The position numbers and the translations under genes are program-made. A stretch of DNA of 52,012 nt from CAZKUN01 sp964555935. GTDB lineage: Bacteria > Armatimonadota > Zipacnadia > Zipacnadales > VGFC01. Below the pieces are notes generated by a model. That model worked only from the letters and a program-made list of their open reading frames with translations, was not told the origin of the DNA and searched no databases. The first letter of the stretch is position 1. Each line of letters starts with the position of its first letter. The stretch lies in assembly GCA_964555935.1 (NCBI GenBank), contig CAZKUN010000035.1, forward strand, positions 1 through 52,012, written 5' to 3'. Below, piece after piece: positions 8,067-15,320 of the stretch.

Positions 8067-9566
8067 CTATGGTCTCTCATTCTTGGCGAGCCAGCCTCGC
8101 AGGAGCTTCTCGCGGTCGGTCGGGTCGGCGGCGGGCCCAGTGTCCTTCGGGTCGGTGCCGTGTTCGACGCTCCATCCGGACCACTCGCGGAAGGCGTGGT
8201 AGGCCCAGTCCCACTCGTATTCCTCGAAGATGTCAATCACGTCGCGCAGGTAGCGGAAGGCGCTGTTGTCGGGCGCCCAACGGATGGCGCTGAACTCGCC
8301 GATGTACATCGGCACGTTGTAGGCAAGCTGGAAGTCCCTCGCGGGAGCCAGCGCCTCTTTCAGCCGGTCCTTGTCCCACTGCTCCCCGCCGATGATGCCC
8401 GGATAGGCCACGTCGACGTCGCTGCCATGCACGCCCTGATGGGTGAACTGGTGGGGGATGTACATGTGGCAACTGTAGATGATGCCATCCATGTCGAGCG
8501 GGACGAAGTTGTCAAAGCCGCCCGGTCCGCCCCACGGCCCCGGCTCGACGACGATGGGCTTGCCGGGATCGATCTCACGGATCAGTTCCGCGGCGGCGGT
8601 CGCGAGATCGCGCCAGTTCATGAGACCCTCGCCCACGCGCCCCTCGACCGGCTCGTTGATGATGTCATAGGCCCAGACGACTTCGCGGCCCTTGTAGCGC
8701 GTGGCGATCTTGCGCCATGAATCGAGCAGCAGGTCCTGGTAGTGTTTCTCCTGGAACATGCGGCAGACGCCGCCCTCTTTGCGGCCACCGGGCGGGCAGT
8801 GAAGATCGACCAACAGCACGACGTTCAGTTCCTCGGCAAGAGCGATGGCCTTGTCGCACTCCTCGAGCGCGCCGTCCAGCCACTCGTTGTAGGCGTCGAT
8901 GTCTGTGGCCCACTCCTCCGCCGCCTTCATCGGCACCCAGTTGAGCTGCCAGCGCATGTGGTTGGCGCCGAAATCAGTTGCCAGCGCGCGGAAATCCTCC
9001 TCGCGGAAGACCGGCCCGTGCATCGACCCGCGCAGACGGTCGAGATCGTGCCCTCGGTCCATCACCTCGCTCCGCTTGCCGCCCGTGGCGAGTCGGCCCG
9101 TGACGATGGTGATGTTGTCGAAGCTTGCCTTGCCCGAGACCAGCTCCAACCCGACGGAGAGGGTCGCGCCGATGGCTGCGGCGGGGATGCGCATGGTGCG
9201 CGTTTTGGTCGTCCAGTCGTACGTGCCGGCCTCCGGCGGAAGCTGGGGATGCTGTTTGCCATCGGGCATGTCCAGCACGAGCATGACCTTGACGCCGTTC
9301 CACGGATTTGGCGGGGCACTCACTCCGTCGGCCTTCACGTCCGCGGTGAGGGTGATGAGCTTGCCCGCGATGAGCGTTACATCGATCGGGAGTTGGCGCA
9401 TGACGGACTTCGGATCGTCGCCGGTCTGCTCGACGACAAGCGCGCCGTCGACGACCTCGCCGCCGGCACCGCGCCAGGCGTCGAGGCCGGCGTCGAAGGT
9501 CTCTTCGAGGACGGTGTCTTGGGGCAGCGCGGAGGATGCTGTGAGGGCGATAATGAGGGGGATCAT
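8067..9566 (-). CDS. Glycoside hydrolase family 5-like enzyme with N-terminal binding domain
   Basis: A 499-residue secreted enzyme with a short signal peptide (MIPLIIALTASSALPQ). Residues about 20-160 form a beta-sandwich resembling a carbohydrate-binding module (ETFDAGLDAW at the start, SFDNITIVTG at the end). Residues about 170-490 are a GH5 TIM barrel: acid/base E305 in YDIINEP and nucleophile E424 in MYIGEFS, with VDLHCPPGG and HMYIPHQFTHQG strands typical of the clan. GH5 enzymes hydrolyse beta-1,4-glucans, mannans and related chains by a retaining mechanism. AGGAG (9573-9577) lies 6 nt before the ATG. It is first of a two-gene operon with the propeller/CBM protein. The GH5 fold and catalytic pair are well supported. 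The polysaccharide specificity is not. Confidence 0.88.
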   Translation of the reverse strand: MIPLIIALTASSALPQDTVLEETFDAGLDAWRGAGGEVVDGALVVEQTGDDPKSVMRQLPIDVTLIAGKLITLTADVKADGVSAPPNPWNGVKVMLVLDMPDGKQHPQLPPEAGTYDWTTKTRTMRIPAAAIGATLSVGLELVSGKASFDNITIVTGRLATGGKRSEVMDRGHDLDRLRGSMHGPVFREEDFRALATDFGANHMRWQLNWVPMKAAEEWATDIDAYNEWLDGALEECDKAIALAEELNVVLLVDLHCPPGGRKEGGVCRMFQEKHYQDLLLDSWRKIATRYKGREVVWAYDIINEPVEGRVGEGLMNWRDLATAAAELIREIDPGKPIVVEPGPWGGPGGFDNFVPLDMDGIIYSCHMYIPHQFTHQGVHGSDVDVAYPGIIGGEQWDKDRLKEALAPARDFQLAYNVPMYIGEFSAIRWAPDNSAFRYLRDVIDIFEEYEWDWAYHAFREWSGWSVEHGTDPKDTGPAADPTDREKLLRGWLAKNERP

Positions 9567-9590
9567 GGGGTTCTCCTGACGACGGACGGC

Positions 9591-9686
9591 GGTCGGGGTT
9601 GAAACCCTTCCCGCAACGACGACGGCGTCGCGGTTGAAACCGCTCCTACGACGGCGACGACAGGGCGCGATGAATCGCGCCCCTAC
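9591..9686. repeat. Three tandem hairpin elements
   Basis: Three units lie head to tail between the divergent GH5 and sulfatase genes. Unit 1 has GGGGTT (9595-9600) and AACCCT, decayed, with no CTAC. Unit 2 has GCGGTT (9630-9635) and AACCGC (9638-9643), followed by TCCTAC. Unit 3 has GGGCGCGAT (9663-9671) and ATCGCGCCC (9674-9682), followed by CTAC. The arms differ between units while pairing is kept. Confidence 0.7.
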
Positions 9687-9796
9687 ATGTGGCAGTTAGT
9701 CCGGAGGACAGGGACTTCCTGCCCGCGGGGCGAACGGCCGAGGGACGACGCGGGGGCGGACTGCCAATGCCACGGACAGATGACGGAGGGAATCTG

Positions 9797-11275
9797 ATGG
9801 CGACGGACCGGCCGAATCTGATTATCCTGTGCCCGGATGAGATGCGGGCGGAGAGTCTCGCGTGTTACGGGCATCCGGCGGCGATCACGCCGAATATCGA
9901 CCGGCTCGCGGGGGAGGGCGTGCGGTTCGACAACTGCTTCGTCCAGCACACCGTGTGCTCGCCGTCGCGATGCAGCTACCTCACGGGCCTGTACCCGCAT
10001 AACCGAGGGCATCGGACGCTGTGGCACTTGCTGCAACCGGATGAGCCGGACCTGTTTCAGCGCCTCAAGGACGACGGGTACGAGACCGTCTACTGGGGCA
10101 AGAACGACACCTACTCACCCGGCGCGGCGCTGAACGCCATCAGCAAGTTCGGCAGGCACTCATCGCAGGCCAAACGGGGATCGCGCGGGTGGATGCCGCC
10201 GCACGATCTCGATGACCCGATGCACTACAGCTTCCTGTATGAGCCGATGAGCGAGGATCGGCGCGAGCACCACGACTGGCAGACGCTTCACGGCGCCGTC
10301 GAGTATTTGCAGTCGGCGCCGACAGAGCCGTTCGCGCTGAACGTTAACCTCGGCTTCCCCCACTGCCCGTACCGCGCGCCGGCGGATTGGCACGATCGGA
10401 TCGATCCGGATTCGCTGCCGCCGCTACGGCCGCGTGGCTTGCCGAACAAGCCGGACTTCCACACGGAACTGGCGCGACAATCGCGGACCGCGGAGCTACC
10501 GGATGACGTGTTGCGCAAGATCAACGCCGTCTATCTTGGGATGATCGGCTTCGTCGATGAGATGGTCGGTGATCTCATGCGGGCGCTGGACGAGACGGGG
10601 CTCGCCGACAACACCGTTCTAATGCTCATCAGCGACCACGGCGACTTCGCGGGCGATTTCGGTCTGGTGGAGAAGTGGCCCAGCGCGCTCGACGATACCG
10701 TCACGCGCGTGCCGCTCATCATCCGCGCGCCGGGCAACGCCGCGGGGCATGTCGTCGAGGAGCCAATCGAGCTATTCGACATCACCGCGACCGGCCTGGA
10801 CGTGTGTGGCGTGGAGGCCAAGCACACGCACTTCGCACGCAGCCTCGCGCCGCAACTGGCGGGCGCGGCGGGCGATCCGGAGCGCGTGGTGTTCGCCGAG
10901 GGCGGTTACGACACGCATGAGCCGCAGTGCTTCGAGAATCCGGGACAGGTATCGGGTGGCGGCGACGTGCGGGAGGCCGTGTACTGGGCGAAAACATCGC
11001 TGCAGCAAGAGAAACCCGAAACTGTCTGCCGAGCGACGATGGCGAGATCAGCGACGCACAAGCTGGTGCAGAGGCCGAATGGGGTCGATGAGCTTTACGA
11101 TCTGAGGAGCGATCCGCAAGAGCTTAAGAACGTTCACGGCGACCCGGCTCATTCGGAGGCGCAGCGCGAGCTGGAGCTGGCGATGCTGAACTGGTACGTG
11201 CATACATCGGATACGGTTCCGTTCGAGCAGAATGAGCGAGGGTTCACCAAGGAAGTGCGTGAGGCATTGTCGTGA
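9797..11275 (+). CDS. Sulfatase (S1 family), no signal peptide
   Basis: A 492-residue arylsulfatase/iduronate-sulfatase-like protein. The N-terminal strand PNLIILCPDEMR, the formylglycine motif CSPSR (C54) followed by LTG, and the downstream LISDHGDFAGDFGLVEK metal-site region are characteristic. C54 must be oxidised to formylglycine by a maturase not encoded here. GGAGGG at 9785-9790, 6 nt upstream, selects the ATG at 9797. That form has no signal peptide, implying a cytoplasmic enzyme acting on imported oligosaccharides; earlier in-frame ATGs at 9689 and 9767 also lack one. A strong bidirectional terminator follows. Family and catalytic residue are firm. The sulfated substrate is unknown. 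Confidence 0.88.
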   Translation: MATDRPNLIILCPDEMRAESLACYGHPAAITPNIDRLAGEGVRFDNCFVQHTVCSPSRCSYLTGLYPHNRGHRTLWHLLQPDEPDLFQRLKDDGYETVYWGKNDTYSPGAALNAISKFGRHSSQAKRGSRGWMPPHDLDDPMHYSFLYEPMSEDRREHHDWQTLHGAVEYLQSAPTEPFALNVNLGFPHCPYRAPADWHDRIDPDSLPPLRPRGLPNKPDFHTELARQSRTAELPDDVLRKINAVYLGMIGFVDEMVGDLMRALDETGLADNTVLMLISDHGDFAGDFGLVEKWPSALDDTVTRVPLIIRAPGNAAGHVVEEPIELFDITATGLDVCGVEAKHTHFARSLAPQLAGAAGDPERVVFAEGGYDTHEPQCFENPGQVSGGGDVREAVYWAKTSLQQEKPETVCRATMARSATHKLVQRPNGVDELYDLRSDPQELKNVHGDPAHSEAQRELELAMLNWYVHTSDTVPFEQNERGFTKEVREALS

Positions 11276-11297
11276 GCCGGTGGTGGACTGTGAGTGG

Positions 11298-11366
11298 GGA
11301 AAAACTCAGGGACAGGTACGGAGTTTCACAGACGACGTGAAATCCGTTCCTGTCCCGGTTTTTTCC
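11298..11366. terminator. Bidirectional intrinsic terminator between convergent genes
   Basis: Long imperfect hairpin: GGGACAGG (11309-11316) pairs with CCTGTCCC (11349-11356), ACGG with CCGT, and TTTCAC (11324-11329) with GTGAAA (11337-11342). T6 follows at 11359-11364, and A5 lies before it at 11300-11304, giving a U-run on either strand. It sits between the sulfatase (plus) and the esterase (minus), where a two-way terminator is expected. Confidence 0.75.
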
Positions 11367-11393
11367 GCGCACAGCGAGGAGCCGACCGCGCCC

Positions 11394-12290
11394 TTAGTCG
11401 GTGAGTTTCTCGATGAGGAATGCTTCGCGGGTGCCGTACTTGGTCTCGGCGCCGGGATAGTGCAGATCGTTCTCCAGTTCCAACTCGTTCATCTTCGCCT
11501 GCAGCAGCAGGCCGTGCGCGACGTGATGGACCTGCCAGCCCTGACTCTTGCCGGGCTCGGTGGGAATCTCAGCGTCCGGGCTCATGCCATACGACATCCA
11601 AATCGGCGGATCGTCGTCGGTGACGATCTCCACGGCGGAGATGTCCGCGACCAGCGCGGCGAGCGCATCGGCGTCGGTGGTGTCCACGTACTCGGTCAGG
11701 TCACGGTGAGGCTTGTCGTAACCGGGGATGTTGGCGAGCCACCAGTCGAAGTCCATCGTCGTCTGGCCGCCGTTCGTGGCGACAGCAACGAGGCGGGTCG
11801 ACTCGCGCGCGATGGGATCGTCGGAGTCCGGATCCGCGAAATCATCGTGGAACGCCAGGTACATCACGAGCTGCGCCCCCGCTGAGCCCCCGAATCCAGC
11901 GAAGCGCGACGTGTCGAGATTGTAGTCGTCGGCGTGAGATCGGAGGGTCTGCACGGCGCGGACGCAGTCCTCATGGGCGGCGGGCAGCTTTGCATGCTGG
12001 ACGAAACGGTACTCGATGGCGGCGACGGAGATGCCGGCCGCAAGGTACCGGCTGATGATGCCGCCGCCCACTTGGTCCTTGCTTCCCCCGCGGAACCCGC
12101 CCCCGTGGATGAACATGACGAGGGGCGTCGGGTCGTCCGACTCGGCCAGCCAGAGATCGAAGACCTGCTGCTCGTGGTCACCATAGGAGACGTCGGCGTG
12201 GGTCGGCGCGGGCTTCGGAGGGCGTTGGCGCTGGGCGCAACCGGGCGCAGACACGAGGACGGCGATCATCACGAGCGATCGAGTTGACAT
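11394..12290 (-). CDS. Exported alpha/beta-hydrolase (esterase/lipase, HGGG family)
   Basis: A 298-residue alpha/beta hydrolase of the hormone-sensitive-lipase/carboxylesterase type. The oxyanion-hole motif HGGG is at 62-65 and nucleophile S136 is in GFGGSAGAQ. Asp and His candidates lie in the C-terminal DDDPPIWM and HVAHG stretches. The N-terminus is hydrophobic and ends APGC, a weak lipobox, so it may be a lipoprotein or plain secreted protein. GGAGG at 12296-12300, 5 nt away, sets the start. It follows the PQQ-propeller gene by 104 nt on the same strand, with a hairpin element between them. In a glycan locus it could remove acetyl or feruloyl esters (inference). Confidence 0.8.
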   Translation of the reverse strand: MSTRSLVMIAVLVSAPGCAQRQRPPKPAPTHADVSYGDHEQQVFDLWLAESDDPTPLVMFIHGGGFRGGSKDQVGGGIISRYLAAGISVAAIEYRFVQHAKLPAAHEDCVRAVQTLRSHADDYNLDTSRFAGFGGSAGAQLVMYLAFHDDFADPDSDDPIARESTRLVAVATNGGQTTMDFDWWLANIPGYDKPHRDLTEYVDTTDADALAALVADISAVEIVTDDDPPIWMSYGMSPDAEIPTEPGKSQGWQVHHVAHGLLLQAKMNELELENDLHYPGAETKYGTREAFLIEKLTD

Positions 12291-12327
12291 GTTGGCCTCC
12301 AATGCGGGGTCGCGGCTATTAGGTGGT

Positions 12328-12406
12328 TCCAAAATCCCAACAGCTGGGCCAGTCGAAGCTAGAGCTTCGACCTACGGGGGTTTTGGAGTCGCTTCTAGCC
12401 GAAGCA
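12328..12406. repeat. Nested hairpin-CTAC element, extended copy
   Basis: Inner arms GTCGAAGCT (12352-12360) and AGCTTCGAC (12363-12371) are perfect and followed by CTAC (12372-12375). Outer arms TCCAAAATCCC (12328-12338) and GGGGTTTTGGA (12377-12387) pair with one G-T. The region 12332-12406 aligns with 3007-3081 inside the HzsA-related gene. The PQQ gene's stop codon (12395-12397 on the minus strand) lies within the repeat. Confidence 0.7.
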
Positions 12407-15181
12407 GGCGACTTGCCCCGATTTCATGGTCACGATGATGCGTCCCTCGGCGTCGACGGCAATCCCCCAACGGACGGGCTCGCCGGGCAAGGGGAGTTCC
12501 CAGATATCAGCATCGTCGCGCGTACGGCAGACGAGACCCCACGCGACGTCATCGCCGCTTTGGGCGCCGCGGAATATCAACTCCGCGCCGCGGACCTTGA
12601 CGACCGGGTCGGGCGTCGCGACCGATCCGTCGAAGACGGGGGAGTCGTCCGTGGAATAGAGGGGCTGGCCGCTGACCCTGACGCCGCGCCCGCTCACGCT
12701 GAGTTCGCGACCGCGCGGAGCGGTGGTGCCGACGAACTTCGGAGGCTGGTTCCGGCACTCGCCCGTGGCTGCGTCGAAGACGCCGGGCGACATGGCGTTG
12801 CCGCCGGCGAGGAAGAGACTGCCCTCATTCAGAAGCAACTCGCCCTGACACGCGACGCCCCGCTTGCTGGATTCATCCAGATGGCCGGAGGTGGTGTTCT
12901 GCCACTTGATATCGCCGGAGGCAGCGTCCAGCGCGTAGACCTGCGTCCCGTCGAAATCCATGATCCCGCTGGCGAAGTAGGCAGTGCCGGAATCGACCAA
13001 CACGCCACTGCCGACGGGCCACGTGTTGATCAGCCCGCCGTAGAACGGGATACGCCGGTTCGCCGGAGCCGCCTGGAAGCTGTAGAGCGTCTTGCCCGAA
13101 GTGGCGTCGAGCGCGTAGGCGCATCCGTCGCCGGAGCCGACAAACGCGCGCCCGTCGGAGATGGATGGTGGATAGGTCACGCCGCCGCCGGTGAAGGCCT
13201 GCCATTTGGGTTTGCCGGAGCCGGCATCAACCGCCCGGACGATGCCGTCGGCGCCGGCAAAGAACGCGAGCCCTCCGGCTGCGGTTGGGGCGGTGGGCGT
13301 GGTGCCGGAGTCGATCTCCCAGAGGAGGCTCGGCGAGAGCGCGACTTTCGCGCCGGTGCGGGCGGAGCGCTTGTTGTCGGCGCGGTATGTGGGCCAGTCG
13401 TTGCGGTGGATCTGCAACGGGGCAGGGCCGTGACCACGCGACAAGGTGGTGAGGCGGTCGGCGGAGGCTTCCTGGCCGAACTCGAAGTCGCCGGCCGGGC
13501 CGAGGGCGATGACGCCGAACATCTGCAGGTTGCAGTCGCACGCCCACGGGACCCAGTAGAGATGGCCGTTGGCGATCACCACGCCGATGTGACACGACGG
13601 CCTCATCGGGGAGATCCATTGGGGCCTGCCAGTGGCCTCGTCGAGGCGCACGGAGCCGCCCGATGCGCGGAAGAGAACGCCGTCAACGCTGCCGACGGAA
13701 CGCGTGCAGGCGCGGCGGTGGAAGTCGAAACTGGCGAGGACGGCGCCGGTGACGAGGTCGAGTTTCTTCGTCTGCCCCTGCTGGCCCTGAGCGCCGATGA
13801 TGTAGAGCCCGTCGTCGCGGATGACGATGTGGAGGTCTTTCACCGCGTGCTTCCACATCACCGAGCCATCCTCGGCCGAGAGCGCGGTGAGCCACTCGAC
13901 CTGGGGGCCGACGACGTAGAGGGCGTCGTCCGTGCACTTCAGGTAGACCGTGCTCTTCCAGCCGCCGATGTACCCGTGTCCCGGACGGTATGGGCCGATG
14001 GCGTCGAAGATATCGGGATCATCCATGATCGTCCGCCGCCAGAGCGTGTCGCCAGACCTGGCGTCGACGCACGTGATGAAGCGCCCGAAGGTGGCGTAGT
14101 AAATCCGGTCGCCCTTCATGCAGAGCGTCCGCGCGTCGATGGTCTCCTCCTCGTCGAGGTGCCACAGCACGCGTTTCGTCTCCGGATCCATGGCGAACAG
14201 CGTCCTGCCGAGCCCCCACGTGTACTCGTTCTCGTTGTAGCCCTTGGAAATCCCGCCCCACGGCCAGCCGTGTCTAACCGCCCTCCACATCGCCGTGTCA
14301 TCGGCCGGCTCATCCCGCCCGACGAGGGCGTAGAGCACGTCGTCTTGCAGGGCCATCCACTTCCAGAACGGCCCCTCGGCGATATCCTCGGGCGCGACGA
14401 TCTCGTCGGTCGTTTCGCCGGTGCGGGCATCGATCAGCTTGCATGAATCGCGGTCGCCGAGGTAGAGGGTGTCAGGCGTGGCGATCATGGTGCTGCGGTC
14501 TACCATGATGCCCTCGGTGAGCGGACGGCGCCAAAGCTCCGTGCCGTTGTAGCCGTTCATCGCGATGAGCGTGTTAAGCACGGGTTCTTCGCGCTCATGC
14601 CACGCGACATGCCCGAACGCCATGAAGATCCGACCGCCCGACGCGACCGAGGCCTGAGGCGCGGGCCCGTAGCGAGGGTCGGCAACGAACTGGGTCAGGT
14701 ACGGCGCCCTCGCGACGGTATCGAGGGACTGCGGGTTGTTGTCCGGACCGTGGTAGTGGTGCGACCAGTCATCGAGACCCTCGGGCGTCTCTTTCACCAT
14801 CTCGCGGTCGCCCACGGAGGCGACTCCACCGGGACGCAGCACGCGCAGGATCTCCTCATCCCCCGTAGCGGGCGCGCTCGCGCTGTAGACCAGATCGGCC
14901 ACATTGCTCGCCAGGCCAATGGCGCCCGGCGCGTCCTTGCCTACGAAGACTCGCTTGCCGAACAGGCCGGCTGCGTCGAGGGCTTTGCTCGCCTTGGCGA
15001 CCTCACGGCCGGTGGTGAGGGAGGAGTAGATGACGAGGTCGGTGTCGCTCGCGAGGTCGGTTGCCACCTCGCCGGAGGAATCGCCAAGGACGACGGCGAT
15101 TCCGCGGTTGATGCCGAGGTCGGCGGCGAACGACGGGACGGCGAGAAGGATGATCAGAAGAGCGAGCGCCAACTTGCGCAT
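12395..15181 (-). CDS. Exported PQQ-type beta-propeller protein with degenerate methyltransferase-like N-terminal domain
   Basis: A 928-residue exported protein. Residues 1-20 are a classic Sec signal (LALALLIILLAVPSFAA). Residues about 22-130 have the layout of a SAM-dependent methyltransferase: a strand ending VVLGDSSGEVA at the position of motif I, and ILRVLRPGGVASVG, the hallmark late motif. The GxGxG of motif I is not intact, so SAM binding is doubtful. DDWSHHYHGPDNNP follows, then about 750 residues of PQQ/BamB-like blades (repeated LDAxxG, VDARSGDTLW, ALDATSGKTLY, ALDAASGDIKW). GGGAGG at 15190-15195 sets the start. It is divergent from the PHP gene and upstream of the esterase. The architecture recurs in planctomycete-type genomes. 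Substrate and cofactor are unknown. Confidence 0.8.
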   Translation of the reverse strand: MRKLALALLIILLAVPSFAADLGINRGIAVVLGDSSGEVATDLASDTDLVIYSSLTTGREVAKASKALDAAGLFGKRVFVGKDAPGAIGLASNVADLVYSASAPATGDEEILRVLRPGGVASVGDREMVKETPEGLDDWSHHYHGPDNNPQSLDTVARAPYLTQFVADPRYGPAPQASVASGGRIFMAFGHVAWHEREEPVLNTLIAMNGYNGTELWRRPLTEGIMVDRSTMIATPDTLYLGDRDSCKLIDARTGETTDEIVAPEDIAEGPFWKWMALQDDVLYALVGRDEPADDTAMWRAVRHGWPWGGISKGYNENEYTWGLGRTLFAMDPETKRVLWHLDEEETIDARTLCMKGDRIYYATFGRFITCVDARSGDTLWRRTIMDDPDIFDAIGPYRPGHGYIGGWKSTVYLKCTDDALYVVGPQVEWLTALSAEDGSVMWKHAVKDLHIVIRDDGLYIIGAQGQQGQTKKLDLVTGAVLASFDFHRRACTRSVGSVDGVLFRASGGSVRLDEATGRPQWISPMRPSCHIGVVIANGHLYWVPWACDCNLQMFGVIALGPAGDFEFGQEASADRLTTLSRGHGPAPLQIHRNDWPTYRADNKRSARTGAKVALSPSLLWEIDSGTTPTAPTAAGGLAFFAGADGIVRAVDAGSGKPKWQAFTGGGVTYPPSISDGRAFVGSGDGCAYALDATSGKTLYSFQAAPANRRIPFYGGLINTWPVGSGVLVDSGTAYFASGIMDFDGTQVYALDAASGDIKWQNTTSGHLDESSKRGVACQGELLLNEGSLFLAGGNAMSPGVFDAATGECRNQPPKFVGTTAPRGRELSVSGRGVRVSGQPLYSTDDSPVFDGSVATPDPVVKVRGAELIFRGAQSGDDVAWGLVCRTRDDADIWELPLPGEPVRWGIAVDAEGRIIVTMKSGQVACFG

Positions 15182-15320
15182 GGAAGACGCCTCCCAGGGG
15201 CGAGAAGTGATTCTGTATGGCTTTCTCGGCGGGGCCGCGAAGTCCTCGTTGGCAGGAGCGCGCGGGGGCGGGGAGAATGAGATAGTACCGACGATCGCGG
15301 CACCCATGGAGGACATCCGT
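15182..15320. promoter_or_regulatory. Divergent promoter region (PQQ protein / PHP protein)
   Basis: Two exported-protein genes start 139 nt apart in opposite directions, so both promoters should lie here. A weak plus-strand candidate is TTGGCA (15249-15254), 18 nt, GAGAAT (15273-15278). I see no convincing minus-strand boxes and no clear operator. Confidence 0.3.

Noticed and set aside
9591..9686. CRISPR array from the regularly placed hairpins
   Set aside because: Only three units, with differing sequences and no constant repeat or uniform spacer; no cas genes nearby.
12323..14446. Plus-strand open frame of about 700 codons
   Set aside because: Antisense to the PQQ-propeller gene, which has a signal peptide and clear repeats. 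High G+C keeps antisense frames open; no domain is recognisable in this one.
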